From Bin87 sp965208015 (GTDB lineage: Bacteria; Chloroflexota; Dehalococcoidia; Lucifugimonadales; UBA3495): 64,000 nt of DNA. The stretch spans positions 310,001 through 374,000 of the forward strand of contig OZ242309.1 in the NCBI GenBank assembly GCA_965208015.1, in the 5' to 3' direction. A model generated the notes under the pieces. It was not told the DNA's origin. It ran no database searches and was given only the letters and a program-made list of their open reading frames with translations. Positions 16,169 through 25,451 of this stretch are shown piece after piece (the stretch's first letter is position 1; every line of letters starts with the position of its first letter). The position numbers were made by a program, and so were the translations under genes.

Positions 16169-17866
16169 TTATACTGCCGGGCGGATGTCGTCGAGGCGGA
16201 GGTACGGCCGGCGCTCGCCGCGATAGCTGTCCTCAGCCAACTGGAAAACGATGTCAGCGGCCTCGTATCCGCCCCATTCGCCGGGATAATTCCACCACAG
16301 GGCGTCGATAGAGCGGCCGCCGCTGCTTACCCGCAGTTTCAGGTGCTGCCCGTTGGATCCGACGTAACCGACGCTGGTCACCCTGACGCCTCGGGTCAGA
16401 TAGCGGGGCGTCGGATTGTCCTTGCCGAATGGCTCCAGGCGAGCGCAGAGATCGACCATGGCGGGGCTGAGGAGTTCGTCCAGAGCGCCCTCCGCGTGGA
16501 TTTCCAGGGACGGTTCGGGTCCGAACAGGCCCATCTGCGCGTTGGCGATGCCGGTGAGGCGACTGGCAACTTCGGCGTAGTGTTCGTTGCGGACGGTGAA
16601 ACCAGCGGCGGCTTGGTGCCCGCCGTACTTGACTAGCAGATCGTCGCATTGAGAGATGGCGTCGATCAGGCTGAAATCGCCCGCGCTGCGAGCGCTGGCG
16701 ACCAGGTGATCGGCGTCGGCACGGGCGAGGGCAACGGAAGGCCGGTTGAACAGTTCGGTGAGGCGTCCGGCAACCAAACCGTTGATGCCGGGAGTGTACG
16801 CGTCGTCGTAGGTGATGATGATCGCCGGCAGAGGTGAGGATGCGAAAACCTGCTCCACGGCAATGTCAAAGGATCGGGTGGTCAGGTCGCGGCGGCGGGC
16901 ATTGTATTGTTCCAGTTGGGTAGTGAGGCGCTCGCCCTCGCGTTCGTCGTCAGTCAAGAGCAGGTTCAGCGAGGTTTCGGGATGCGCCATGCGGCCGGAG
17001 GAGTTGAGGCGGGGAGCGATCTGGAATGAAACGTGCTCGGCGCGGATGGGGCGATTGGCGAGGTTGATCCGTCGGAGCAGAGCGCGCAGTCCGGGGCGGG
17101 TGGTGAAGGGCAGGACTTCCAAACCCCGTTGGACGATGTGGCGGTTCTCGTCGCGTAATGGGACGAGATCGGCGACGGTGCCCAGAGCGGCGAGTTCCAG
17201 GAGCGACGGATCATCTGGTTCGCCCATGTGCTCCAACAATGCAGCGGCGAGCTTGTAGGCGATTCCGGCGCCGCACAACTCGGGGAAGGGATACCGGTTG
17301 CCGGTCATGCGGGGATTGACGATGGCCACCGCCTCGGGCAGTTGAGGCGGCGGGACATGGTGATCGGTGATGACAACGTCCGTTCCCTTTTGGTTCGCCA
17401 GGGACACTTCTGCTGAGTTGCTGACGCCGGAGTCGACGGTGACGATCAGGGAAGCGCCCCGGGAAACTAGGCGGTCCACGGCCAGTGGGGTCATGCCGTG
17501 GCCTTCGGCCACCGGATCAGGCAGGTAGGGGATAACGCGGACACCGAGACGCTTTAGAGTTTCGCAGAGGATCGCGGTGCCGGTGATGCCGTCGACGTCG
17601 AAGTCGCCAAAGACCGCGACCGTCTCATGGGAGCGGATGGCGGCGGCGAGCCGGGGCAACGCAGCGTCGACACCGGGGAGGCAATCCGGCGCATGGGGGA
17701 CGTTGGGCGGATCAAGAAACCGGCTCAGCGCTGCCTCATCACCGATGCCGCGCGACAGCAGCAACTGAACGGCGGGGGCGGAAAGGTGAGAAGGAAGACG
17801 GTGTCCGTCGGGCCGAGGCGGGAGCAGCCAGCGCCGGGAAGGGGGAGTATGCCGAGTGGAGGTCAC
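16169..17866 (-). CDS. recJ: Single-stranded-DNA-specific exonuclease RecJ
   Basis: 5'-3' ssDNA exonuclease for recombination and mismatch or base-excision repair. 565 aa, typical of RecJ. The GTG start at 17866 overlaps the fabF stop (GTGA). Motifs are VFGDFDVDGITGTAIL (motif I), TVDSGVSN (motif II), VVITDHHVPPPQLP with the DHH triad, and FQIAPRLNSSGRMAHPETSL. The DHHA1 glycine motif is KYGGHQAAAGFTV, and a C-terminal OB-like region ends the protein. Terminal gene of a radical SAM-fabF-recJ unit. Confidence 0.95.
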   Translation of the reverse strand: MTSTRHTPPSRRWLLPPRPDGHRLPSHLSAPAVQLLLSRGIGDEAALSRFLDPPNVPHAPDCLPGVDAALPRLAAAIRSHETVAVFGDFDVDGITGTAILCETLKRLGVRVIPYLPDPVAEGHGMTPLAVDRLVSRGASLIVTVDSGVSNSAEVSLANQKGTDVVITDHHVPPPQLPEAVAIVNPRMTGNRYPFPELCGAGIAYKLAAALLEHMGEPDDPSLLELAALGTVADLVPLRDENRHIVQRGLEVLPFTTRPGLRALLRRINLANRPIRAEHVSFQIAPRLNSSGRMAHPETSLNLLLTDDEREGERLTTQLEQYNARRRDLTTRSFDIAVEQVFASSPLPAIIITYDDAYTPGINGLVAGRLTELFNRPSVALARADADHLVASARSAGDFSLIDAISQCDDLLVKYGGHQAAAGFTVRNEHYAEVASRLTGIANAQMGLFGPEPSLEIHAEGALDELLSPAMVDLCARLEPFGKDNPTPRYLTRGVRVTSVGYVGSNGQHLKLRVSSGGRSIDALWWNYPGEWGGYEAADIVFQLAEDSYRGERRPYLRLDDIRPAV

Positions 17867-19122
17867 AGACCGGGTCGGGTCAGCACGATCACGGAATTGT
17901 GACCGCCGAACCCGAAGGAGTTGCTGAGCGCCACGTTGATGTCGCCGCCCCGGGCGGTGTTGGGCACGTAGTCGAGGTCGCACTCGTCGTCCGGGTCGTC
18001 GAGGTTGATGGTGGGCGGCATCAGGCCCTCGGCAAGGACCCGGATGCACAAGGCGGCTTCCAGGGCGCCGCCCGCGCCGAGGAGGTGACCGGTCATGCTC
18101 TTGGTGCTGCTGATGGGGATGCGGTAAGCCGCGTCGCCCAAAGCCAGCTTGAGGGCCTTGGTTTCGTGCCAGTCGTTCAGGGGCGTGGAGGTACCGTGGG
18201 CGTTGAGGTAGTCGACGTCGGCAGGCCGCAGGCCTGCGGCGGCGAGGGCCTCGGTGACGGCCGTAGCGGCGCTCTGGCCGGTGGGGTTGGGCTCGGTGAG
18301 ATGGTGGCTGTCGCTGGTGGCCGCGTAGCCCCGCAACTCGGCTATGGGTTCGGCTCCTCGGGCGGCAGCGTGTTCAGCGCTCTCCAGCACCATGATGGCT
18401 GACCCTTCAGCCAGGACGAAACCATCACGGTTCCGGTTGAAGGGCTGGCTGGCTCGCTGGGGGTTGTCGTTCTGGCGGGACAGGGCGCGTAAGGCGTTGA
18501 AGCCGGCGACGGAAAGGGGGGCGACGGGCGCCTCGGCACCGCCGGCGAGGACGACTTCGGCCTTGCCGTGACGGATGAGGTCCCAGCCGGCGCCGATGGC
18601 ATCTGCCCCACTGCTGCAAGAGGAGGTGATGCAGTAGTTGGCCCCCATGGCTCCGGTGACCATGGAAACCTGGGCGGAACCCATGTCAGCGAGCATCATG
18701 GGGATGAGGAAGGGAGTGACGCGGCGCGGGCCGCGGTCCAGCAGGACCCGGTGCTGCTCGGTGAGGGTGGTTATGCCGCCGATACCGCTGCCGACAACGA
18801 CGTGGACGCTGTAGCGGTCCATGTCGCGCGGGTTGAGCTCGGCCTGGGCGCAGGCTTCCTGGGCAGCGACGGCGGCGAACTGGGCGAACCGGTCCATTCG
18901 CCGGGCGTCCTTGCGCTCAAGGTAATTTTCGGGATCGAACCCCTTGACCTCGGCGGCAAAACGGGTATCGAATGCCTCGGCGTCGAAGCCGGTGATGTAG
19001 TCGATGCCGGACTGGCCGGCGGCGACGGCGCACCAGGTATCGTCGACGTTCAGGCCGAGCGGGCTGACCATACCCACGCCTGTTACCACCACCCTCCGGC
19101 CGGAGCCGCCGCCGGTTGTCAT
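17863..19122 (-). CDS. fabF: Beta-ketoacyl-ACP synthase II
   Basis: Condensing enzyme of fatty acid elongation, 419 aa. ATG 19122 (MTTGGGSGRRVVVTGVGMVS) is the family-like start; the frame is open further upstream but there it overlaps the radical SAM gene. The Cys-His-His triad is in TSSCSSGADAIGAG, NAHGTSTPLND and GHLLGAGGALEA. The glycine-rich end FGFGGHNSVIV is present. No other fab gene is adjacent. It starts 1 nt after the radical SAM stop and overlaps recJ, so translation is probably coupled. Confidence 0.93.
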   Translation of the reverse strand: MTTGGGSGRRVVVTGVGMVSPLGLNVDDTWCAVAAGQSGIDYITGFDAEAFDTRFAAEVKGFDPENYLERKDARRMDRFAQFAAVAAQEACAQAELNPRDMDRYSVHVVVGSGIGGITTLTEQHRVLLDRGPRRVTPFLIPMMLADMGSAQVSMVTGAMGANYCITSSCSSGADAIGAGWDLIRHGKAEVVLAGGAEAPVAPLSVAGFNALRALSRQNDNPQRASQPFNRNRDGFVLAEGSAIMVLESAEHAAARGAEPIAELRGYAATSDSHHLTEPNPTGQSAATAVTEALAAAGLRPADVDYLNAHGTSTPLNDWHETKALKLALGDAAYRIPISSTKSMTGHLLGAGGALEAALCIRVLAEGLMPPTINLDDPDDECDLDYVPNTARGGDINVALSNSFGFGGHNSVIVLTRPGL

Positions 19123-19123
19123 G

Positions 19124-20971
19124 CTATCTCGCCTGGTTGGGATTGCGCCGATGGGTTGCGGTATCGAGGACGCCGTTGAGCATCTCGGTGACCTCGCTGA
19201 CCCGGGCGGAGATGCCGGTGGCAACGTCCTTGCTGCCGCTATCGGCCCGTTCGGCGTAAACCCGCAGGGCTTCCGAGGTTTCGTTGATCCTGACCCGGAG
19301 GTTTTCCATGAAGTCGGAGCCCATGTTGGACAGGGGCTGACTGACGGAGCGCAGGGTATCGGCCAGCTCGGTGACGCGCTGGTTGAGATTCTCGCCGAGC
19401 TCCTTGCCGGCCTGCTCGACCTGGTGGGACCAGTTGCGCATGGTCTCGGTGGTCTCGGACAGGTCCTGCACGCTGCGGGCCTGGCGGAGGCGGTAGTTCC
19501 CGAGGATGCGGAAGATCCGGCCGTAGAGGGCGTCGATGGAGGTGAGCTTGGAGCTGTACTTGTCGAACAACTCGCGGCTCTCCGCCATGGTCCAGCGGTC
19601 GTCTTCGTGGACGAACTGGCGGCCGGTGTAGAGCTCGTAGGGCCGCATCTCACCCTCTTGCAACGGCTCGCCCTGGGCGTTCAAGGGCTTGAGGCTCCAG
19701 TTGGAGGTTGCGGGAAGCGGGGTAAGGAGGTTGGCGGTCTGGTACCGGCTGTGCTGGGTCACCCAGTCGGCCAGCGTCATGATGGATTCTTCGGTGTCGT
19801 AGGGCAAACCGATGATGGTCATGGCGACGACGGAAAAACCTTTCTCGTTGAGGTGGACTAGGTCCTTCTGCATCTGGCCTGGTTCCTGACGCTTGCGAAC
19901 GGCGGCGAGGCTCTCGGCGTTGTTGGACTCGACGCCGAGGTAGAGCATCTTGACGTTGGCGTTCATCAGCGCGTCGGCCAATTCGTCGTCCTGACCGATC
20001 TCGGCGCGAGCCTGGCAGATCATGTTCATGGAGTCGGTGCGGCCGGCCCAGCCCTTGAGGCGTTCCAAGCGCTCGTTGCGGAACTTGACTGCGCGCAGCG
20101 GGGGAGTATGCAGGTCGTCGGAGATGAAGACGTTGAACTTCCCGTTGCGGCCGGTATGAATCAAGCCGTCGGCTGCGAGTTCTTCCAGCTGCTCGATACG
20201 GCGGAACTCGGTTTCGCGGTCGATGAGGCGGTAACCGAGGAACTGCTGGATGACCTGGCAGTAGGAGCAGTTTTCGGTGCAGCCGCGCACGGTCTCCAGG
20301 ACGCCGCCGGCCATGGGGTTCATGGGGGATAGGCCGCGGATAGATCGGAAGTCGGGCAGAGGCACGAAGTCGGGGGCGACCAGGCCCTTGCGCCGGGTCT
20401 GGATCACATGGCCGTCACGCATGAAGGAGATGCCGGCGACGCGCTCCAGGTACTGGTACTTGCGGTCGTCGCGCCAGGTGAGCAGGATGTCGCAGAGTTG
20501 GCCGATGATGTCCTCGCCTTCGCGGTTCACGATGGCGTCGAAGCCGCCGCGAGCGATGGCCTCTTCGGGCAACGGGCTCATCTGGGGCCCGCCACCGAGG
20601 ATAACGAGTTCGGGGTGGAATTCACGGGCCTGGCGGGCGATTTCGTAGGCGCGAGGCGTCTCATTGATGAGAGACGTGATCATGAGGATGTGGATGCCGT
20701 CGAGGTCCTTGTCGGGGTCCATGCGACCCAGACGATCTTCGAACCAGATATCCCGTTCATAGACGTAGGGCCCCTCCCACTGGGCGAGGGCCCCCGAGAG
20801 GAACAACATTCCCTGGCGAGGGATGGCGATGTATTCGAAATTGCCACCCGCCGACGCCGGTTGGACCATCATGACCCGCCGAGTGCGGTCGCCCTGAAGC
20901 TGAATGGAAACGGGCGACTGGGTGGCGGGGGTCCCGTCGAACTTAGTATCGAGCAGTTCTATAACGCTCAT
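19124..20971 (-). CDS. B12-binding-like radical SAM protein with helical C-terminal tail
   Basis: 615 aa. Residues about 30-160 form a cobalamin-binding-like Rossmann domain (LVILGGGPQMSPLPEEA) that lacks the cobalt-ligating DxHxxG motif. A radical SAM domain follows with the cluster motif RGCTENCSYCQV (CxxxCxxC) and MLYLGVESNNAESL. The last 120 or so residues are an unusual amphipathic helical, phasin-like segment (LNQRVTELADTLRSVSQ and similar) rich in Ser, Thr and Asn. Substrate unknown. First gene of an operon with fabF and recJ, with a TATAAT -10 box about 75 bp upstream. Confidence 0.8.
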   Translation of the reverse strand: MSVIELLDTKFDGTPATQSPVSIQLQGDRTRRVMMVQPASAGGNFEYIAIPRQGMLFLSGALAQWEGPYVYERDIWFEDRLGRMDPDKDLDGIHILMITSLINETPRAYEIARQAREFHPELVILGGGPQMSPLPEEAIARGGFDAIVNREGEDIIGQLCDILLTWRDDRKYQYLERVAGISFMRDGHVIQTRRKGLVAPDFVPLPDFRSIRGLSPMNPMAGGVLETVRGCTENCSYCQVIQQFLGYRLIDRETEFRRIEQLEELAADGLIHTGRNGKFNVFISDDLHTPPLRAVKFRNERLERLKGWAGRTDSMNMICQARAEIGQDDELADALMNANVKMLYLGVESNNAESLAAVRKRQEPGQMQKDLVHLNEKGFSVVAMTIIGLPYDTEESIMTLADWVTQHSRYQTANLLTPLPATSNWSLKPLNAQGEPLQEGEMRPYELYTGRQFVHEDDRWTMAESRELFDKYSSKLTSIDALYGRIFRILGNYRLRQARSVQDLSETTETMRNWSHQVEQAGKELGENLNQRVTELADTLRSVSQPLSNMGSDFMENLRVRINETSEALRVYAERADSGSKDVATGISARVSEVTEMLNGVLDTATHRRNPNQAR

Positions 20972-21044
20972 TTTAGCTCACGTACTCCGATGCCGTTGGA
21001 CAGGAGCGGTTGTTGCTGCGAGTTTCATCTAAAGGTTAGGGGGC

Positions 21045-21050
21045 ATTATA
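21045..21050 (-). promoter_or_regulatory. -10 element for the radical SAM-fabF-recJ operon
   Basis: Perfect TATAAT on the minus strand, preceded by TTG. No good -35 at the usual spacing. Lies about 75 nt upstream of the ATG at 20971. Confidence 0.55.
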
Positions 21051-21103
21051 CAACATCGGCATAGACGCCAACATTGCCGGTTCGTCCCACGGTTCGCGTG
21101 AAG

Positions 21104-22072
21104 TCAGCGGCCCCGGAAGTGGGGAATGATGTCCTTGGCGATGACCTCGAGATGGCGTCGCCGATCCTCGCGGGGGGCCGCGATGCTGAAAATTATGTAG
21201 CGAGCGCCGGCTTCGATGTATTCTTCCAGCCGTTCGATGCACATCCTGGGAGTGCCCAACAGGCAGTAGCGACGGACGATGTTGATGAACTCGCCGCCGT
21301 AGAGGTACTGGTTGCCCAGGGCTTCGGCGGCGGTCCGGGCGGCTTGTTCCTCAGTGGGCGCCAGGGTGATGTACGGGAAAAAGGCCCACTGGAAGCCGGT
21401 GATGTCGCGGTTTTCCTCGTCGGCAAAGGCGGCGATTTTGGCGACGCTCTCGCGATAGCGTTCGGGGCTGTAGAAATAGGGCAGCCAGCCGTTGCCGTAC
21501 CGGACGGCGCGGCGCATGGCGGCGTCACGGCGGCCGGCGACCCAGATGGGAGGATGAGGCTGCTGTTCTGGCTTGGGGTTGATGGCGGCTTCGTCCAGAG
21601 TGTAGTGCCGGCCCGGGAAGGTAACGGAGTCCTCGGTCCAGAGGCGGCGCAGGGCGTCGAGGCACTCGTCAGTGCGACGACCGCGGCGACGAATGTCCAG
21701 GCCGGCGTTCTCGTACTCCATGGGAAACTCGCCGCCGACTCCTACGCCCAGGGTGAGCCGTCCGCCGGAGGCGATGTCCAGGGTGGCCGTCATGCGGGCC
21801 AGCATGAGCGGGTGGTAGAAGGGAGCCAGGGTGACGGAGGTGACGAGGCGCATCCGCTGGGTGGCGCCGGCGGCCACGGCGAGCAGGGGGAGCGCGGCGT
21901 GGGTCGGGCCCGGCGGGCGACCGCGCATGAAGTGCTCGCCGGCCCCCATGTACTCGAAACCGAGGTCCTCCATGAGGCGGGCCTGCTCTGCGGTGCGGCT
22001 GGCGGGCAAGGCCATGCTGGCGCCGAAGTGCAGGGCGTCGGTGCTAGTGGCCCGGTTTGCGGATGTGGTCAT
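21104..22072 (-). CDS. LLM-class (luciferase-like) flavin-dependent oxidoreductase
   Basis: 322 aa from ATG 22072 (MTTSANRATSTDALHFGASM); the 20-residue upstream extension has no support. TIM-barrel luciferase-like family using FMN or F420. Visible are ARLMEDLGFEYMGAGEHFM, LVTSVTLAPFYHPLMLARM, SGGRLTLGVGVGGEFPMEY, and PPIWVAGRRDAAMRRAVRYG. It lies 106 bp downstream of a flavin reductase of the kind that supplies reduced FMN to two-component monooxygenases, so the two may work together. Substrate unknown. Confidence 0.85.
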   Translation of the reverse strand: MTTSANRATSTDALHFGASMALPASRTAEQARLMEDLGFEYMGAGEHFMRGRPPGPTHAALPLLAVAAGATQRMRLVTSVTLAPFYHPLMLARMTATLDIASGGRLTLGVGVGGEFPMEYENAGLDIRRRGRRTDECLDALRRLWTEDSVTFPGRHYTLDEAAINPKPEQQPHPPIWVAGRRDAAMRRAVRYGNGWLPYFYSPERYRESVAKIAAFADEENRDITGFQWAFFPYITLAPTEEQAARTAAEALGNQYLYGGEFINIVRRYCLLGTPRMCIERLEEYIEAGARYIIFSIAAPREDRRRHLEVIAKDIIPHFRGR

Positions 22073-22178
22073 AGCGGAGCTTCCGAGTCGGTGCCCTATG
22101 GTTGCGACTACGTTTGAGGGCAGGCTCGGCACCTGCCCTCATGGTTTCTGCGATAAGACCGAACCGCGGCCGGGCAGG

Positions 22179-22667
22179 TTATTCGTGGGCGGGATGGTAC
22201 CAGTGGCTGTCGTAGAACATCAATGGGTTGGCGTCGTCCTGGCCCCGGCGCATCTCGCGGACTTCGCCGACGTAGATGGTGTGGTCGCCGTAGACATGGG
22301 AGCCGACGATGTCGCAATTGAAGAAGACCATGGAGCCGTTGAGCTCGGGCACATTGTGCTCGCCCATGGTGTAGGAATAGTCCGGGTTGCCTTCCCGCTG
22401 TTCCGGCCGGCGGGCGAAGTAGCGGCCGAGTTCTTCCTGCTCCTCGCGCAGCACGTTGACGCCGATGCGCTTCTGTTCTTCGACGTAGCCGTAGGTGATG
22501 GTGTTGTGGGCCACGCATACGAGAAGAGTCGGCGGATCCAGGCAAACCGAAGTGAATGCGTTGGCGGTCATGGCGTGGGGATTGCCAGAAGGGTCGAGCG
22601 TGGTGATAACCGTGACCCCAGTCGCAAACTTTGACATGGCCTGCCGAAACTCGTCTTGACTAACCAC
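22179..22667 (-). CDS. Flavin reductase-like FMN-binding protein (HpaC family)
   Basis: 162 aa split-barrel flavin reductase, GTG start at 22667. Family motifs are FRQAMSKFATGVTVITT at the N-terminus, TANAFTSVCLDPPTLLVCV (flavin-binding loop), and GDHTIYVGEVREMRRG. It probably reduces FMN or FAD with NAD(P)H for a partner monooxygenase, plausibly the LLM enzyme downstream. A TATAAT -10 lies upstream (22699-22704). Confidence 0.88.
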   Translation of the reverse strand: MVSQDEFRQAMSKFATGVTVITTLDPSGNPHAMTANAFTSVCLDPPTLLVCVAHNTITYGYVEEQKRIGVNVLREEQEELGRYFARRPEQREGNPDYSYTMGEHNVPELNGSMVFFNCDIVGSHVYGDHTIYVGEVREMRRGQDDANPLMFYDSHWYHPAHE

Positions 22668-22698
22668 TGCGCGTGTACCCCCGGTTAGGTTGGCGATG

Positions 22699-22704
22699 AT
22701 TATA
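22699..22704 (-). promoter_or_regulatory. -10 element for the flavin reductase gene
   Basis: TATAAT on the minus strand, 32 nt upstream of the GTG start. No clear -35. Confidence 0.5.
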
Positions 22705-22744
22705 CCCGCCCAATATCACTAATGCCAGACGGTGGAGCTGCGCG

Positions 22745-23761
22745 TTATCGATTCGCCAAGGCTGCCGGCGGATTGGAGACAGGGGCATTGGCGGGCCAGG
22801 GTTTGAAGGCTTGGGCGATGAGGTATGGATTGGATTGATCGGCGCACGGGTCCAGTTTCAGAACGGTGTCGGGTGGGATATGGCCGGCGAAAAGGTCAGA
22901 GTGCGTGAGCTGAGCCAGCAATTCCAGCCCGTCGACGACGCGAGGACCGGGGCGGCTCAGGGTGCTGTGGTCGATAAGGTAGACCTCACCGGAGCGGACT
23001 GCGGGCAGGTCGCACCAGCCGGGCTGGGCGGCGAGCCAGGGGATTTCTCGGACGCTGCGGGCGAGATCGGAGGAGCACAGGTCAATGTAGAGCTTGTCCG
23101 GCTGTGCGGCAACGACGTCTTCCCAGGCAATGCGCTCGGCCGGGCAACCGGGAGCGAAACGCTCGGGCAGGCGGCCGCCGGCGCGGATCAGCAGGTCGGT
23201 GACCCAGTGTCCGCCGATGACGAGGGGGTTGACCCCCTCTATGGAGAAGACGGCCGGCCGGAACGCCGCTTGGTCGACTTTGCCGGCCACCACGTGGATG
23301 CGCTCTTTCAACCCAGTCACCAATTGTCTGGCGCGGTCCGGAACGGCGCAGGCATCGCCCACTTTGAGGAAACTGTCGAGGATCTCGTCCAGCGTGCGGG
23401 GGTTCAGGTTGAGGACGGTTGGCGGCGCTGGGATGGGTTCCACGGCGCGCTGGACGGTGCCGGCGTCGATCTCGCAGAAGTAGCACAGGTCCTGGGTGAT
23501 CACGAGGTCGGGAGCGGCGGTCTGCAGCCATTCGACGTCAAGGTCGTAGGGGCTTTCGCCGCTGGACAGGATGCGGTGCATCTCCGCCTCGACTTCTTCG
23601 CTGGACATGACCGACGGGTCTATGCGGCTGCGGCAGACGACGCGGATATCGGCGGCCTGCGGCGGATAGTCGCAGAGATCGGTGACGCCGATGATCTGAT
23701 CCTGCAACCCCAGGGCGAACAGGATTTCGGTGCCGCTGGGCAGCAAAGTGCAAATACGCAA
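22745..23761 (-). CDS. BtuF-like ABC transporter substrate-binding protein
   Basis: 338 aa class-III periplasmic-binding-protein fold of the cobalamin-binding BtuF type. The start is chosen as TTG 23761 (LRICTLLPSGTEILFALGL), as homologues begin at this point and a G-rich ribosome-site-like tract lies upstream. Other family parts are VTDLCDYPP, APDLVITQDLCYFCEI, and the C-terminal lobe KLYIDLCSSDLARSVREI. No signal peptide is seen with this start, and no permease or ATPase gene is adjacent, so it may be a cytosolic or orphan member. No cobalamin riboswitch was recognised upstream. Confidence 0.75.
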   Translation of the reverse strand: MRICTLLPSGTEILFALGLQDQIIGVTDLCDYPPQAADIRVVCRSRIDPSVMSSEEVEAEMHRILSSGESPYDLDVEWLQTAAPDLVITQDLCYFCEIDAGTVQRAVEPIPAPPTVLNLNPRTLDEILDSFLKVGDACAVPDRARQLVTGLKERIHVVAGKVDQAAFRPAVFSIEGVNPLVIGGHWVTDLLIRAGGRLPERFAPGCPAERIAWEDVVAAQPDKLYIDLCSSDLARSVREIPWLAAQPGWCDLPAVRSGEVYLIDHSTLSRPGPRVVDGLELLAQLTHSDLFAGHIPPDTVLKLDPCADQSNPYLIAQAFKPWPANAPVSNPPAALANR

Positions 23762-23780
23762 GGAACCCCCCTCGCCTCTA

Positions 23781-23803
23781 CCCTCTCCGGCCGGGGGAGA
23801 GGG
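23781..23803. repeat. Palindromic hairpin in the btuF-like leader
   Basis: 8-bp perfect arms CCCTCTCC and GGAGAGGG. Located 20-42 nt upstream of the TTG start of the btuF-like gene. Resembles a common dispersed genomic palindrome. Confidence 0.6.
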
Positions 23804-23853
23804 AGTTTTGGACGCCTCCAACGGAAAGCCGGGTTTGATACCCCGGCGGCGGC

Positions 23854-23862
23854 ATTGTAGCA
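23854..23862 (-). promoter_or_regulatory. Extended -10 for the btuF-like gene
   Basis: TGCTACAAT on the minus strand. The remaining part of the 349-bp gap 23762-24110 holds a second hairpin (23897-23919, TCCCGA/TCGGGA with inner GGT/ACC) without a T-tract, and a dispersed repeat copy. No gene is seen there. Confidence 0.45.
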
Positions 23863-24008
23863 TATAGCGTATGTAGGGGATAACGAATATCAAGACTCCC
23901 GAAGGTTCGGACCTCGGGACACTGCCGTAACCGCAACTCATAATTTCCGTCAATGAGGTGGCCTGGAAGTTGACATAACCAGCGTTGAGATTGAGGAAGG
24001 TTCGCGGA

Positions 24009-24028
24009 TGCCGGCTCAAGGCCGGAAT
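24009..24028. repeat. Dispersed hairpin repeat (partial copy)
   Basis: TGCCGGCTCAAGGCCGGAAT followed by GACG. Stem CCGGC/GCCGG. Two degenerate copies of the GCGGAATGA end follow at 24041-24066. Confidence 0.6.
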
Positions 24029-24110
24029 GACGATTCGATCTGCGGAATGATGATTTGGTCTGCGGAAGATTCATTGAGACTGAGCGGGCGGCAGGGCTCA
24101 TAAGGGCACC

Positions 24111-25451
24111 ATGAACGTCTACGGTTACAGGACTTTGCCCGAGTCGACTACGGGCACGCATACCTGGGGAAAGTGGTCGCTGGCGCGGCTGAACGCCTAT
24201 AGTTTCGGGCTGGCCGGGTTCGTGCTGGCCATGGACACGGCGGTGCTGCCCATCCTGGTGCTGGACGTTGCGCCGGAGGCGGCAAAGAACACGCTGCTGG
24301 GGATGCTGGGGCTGGCCGGGATGCTGGCTGCGGCCTTGGTTCAGGTGCCGGTGGGATGGGCCAGCGACCGGACGCGTTCGCGGCTGGGGAGGCGGCTTCC
24401 CTACATGCTGTGGGCTTGCGTGTGCATCCCGGTGGCCCTGATCGCGCTGGCCACGCCGCTGACCTACGGCACCCTGCTGGTGGTGTGGCTATTCATTCAG
24501 ATCAACTCGGGGATCGCGTATTCGCCGTATCTGGCGAGCATTCGTGAGCTGGTGCCCACGAACCGCACGGGCGTTGCGGCGTCGATCAAGACGCTGCTGG
24601 AGGCGCTGGGCGGAGCCAGCATCCTGTGCGTGGCGGCGCTGTTGGTGGGGCACTACTCGCGGCCCGACAACGCCTGGTGGCTGTGGGTCACGCTGGGGAT
24701 GTTTGCCGTGACGATACTGGCGACGGCGGCCATCAGCTCCACGACTATCTACCGGCGGATGCGCGATGCCGGCGGCGCGACGACGGCGGCGTTCCACCGG
24801 GCGGCGATGGCGTTTCCTGAATCCACCAGCATGGCGCGGCTGCATCCGGACCTGCCGTGGTTTGTAGCGTCGCGGGTGGCGTTCCTGGCGGCGGTGGTGA
24901 TCTTCACGACCTACGGGCTGTTTTTCCTGCGCGACAAGGTGCAGGTGGACAATCCGGCGCAGGCGCTGGGGGTTGCGATCATCGGTATCGGCGGGATGCT
25001 GGTGCTGACCACCTACCCGTCCGGCTGGCTGTCGGACCGGATCGGGCGCAAACCGGTCTTAGCAGTGGGAACGGTGGCCGCGTTGATTGGGACGATCGCA
25101 ATGATGTGGGTAAGCACGTACCTCTTGGCGGTGGTTGTGGCCAGCGTGATCGGAGGCGCGGTTGGCATCATCCTGACCACTCACTGGGCGCTGGCCAACG
25201 ACCTGGGGACCCCAGGCCGGGAGGCGCAGCACATGGGCGTGGTGAACCTGGGAACGTTGATCGGAGCCGCGGGGGCCAAGGCGATCGGGCCGCTGCCCGA
25301 CCTGGTATCGGTATGGTTCGGGCCGGGTTTTGGCTACACGGCGCTGCTGGGAGCGAGCGCGCTGTTGTTCATCATCGGAGGCTTGCTGCTGGTGAGGGTG
25401 AGGGTGGAACACCCGGCGATCGGTCTGGATTCCGGCTCAGGGCCGGAATGA
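24111..25451 (+). CDS. MFS transporter (sugar/cation symporter-like)
   Basis: 446 aa, about 12 hydrophobic segments. Both cytoplasmic MFS loop motifs are present: VGWASDRTRSRLGRRLPYM after TM2 and SGWLSDRIGRKPVLAVG after TM8. The RSRLGRR loop recalls glycoside-cation/sucrose symporters; the substrate is unknown. The C-terminal residues LDSGSGPE and the stop codon are encoded by a dispersed repeat copy (25425-25453), so the natural end may have been replaced by an insertion. No strong ribosome site at the ATG. Confidence 0.88.
   Translation: MNVYGYRTLPESTTGTHTWGKWSLARLNAYSFGLAGFVLAMDTAVLPILVLDVAPEAAKNTLLGMLGLAGMLAAALVQVPVGWASDRTRSRLGRRLPYMLWACVCIPVALIALATPLTYGTLLVVWLFIQINSGIAYSPYLASIRELVPTNRTGVAASIKTLLEALGGASILCVAALLVGHYSRPDNAWWLWVTLGMFAVTILATAAISSTTIYRRMRDAGGATTAAFHRAAMAFPESTSMARLHPDLPWFVASRVAFLAAVVIFTTYGLFFLRDKVQVDNPAQALGVAIIGIGGMLVLTTYPSGWLSDRIGRKPVLAVGTVAALIGTIAMMWVSTYLLAVVVASVIGGAVGIILTTHWALANDLGTPGREAQHMGVVNLGTLIGAAGAKAIGPLPDLVSVWFGPGFGYTALLGASALLFIIGGLLLVRVRVEHPAIGLDSGSGPE

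Noticed and set aside
23762..24110. Cobalamin riboswitch upstream of the BtuF-like gene
   Set aside because: No B12-box or characteristic core could be recognised, only simple hairpins and a dispersed repeat.
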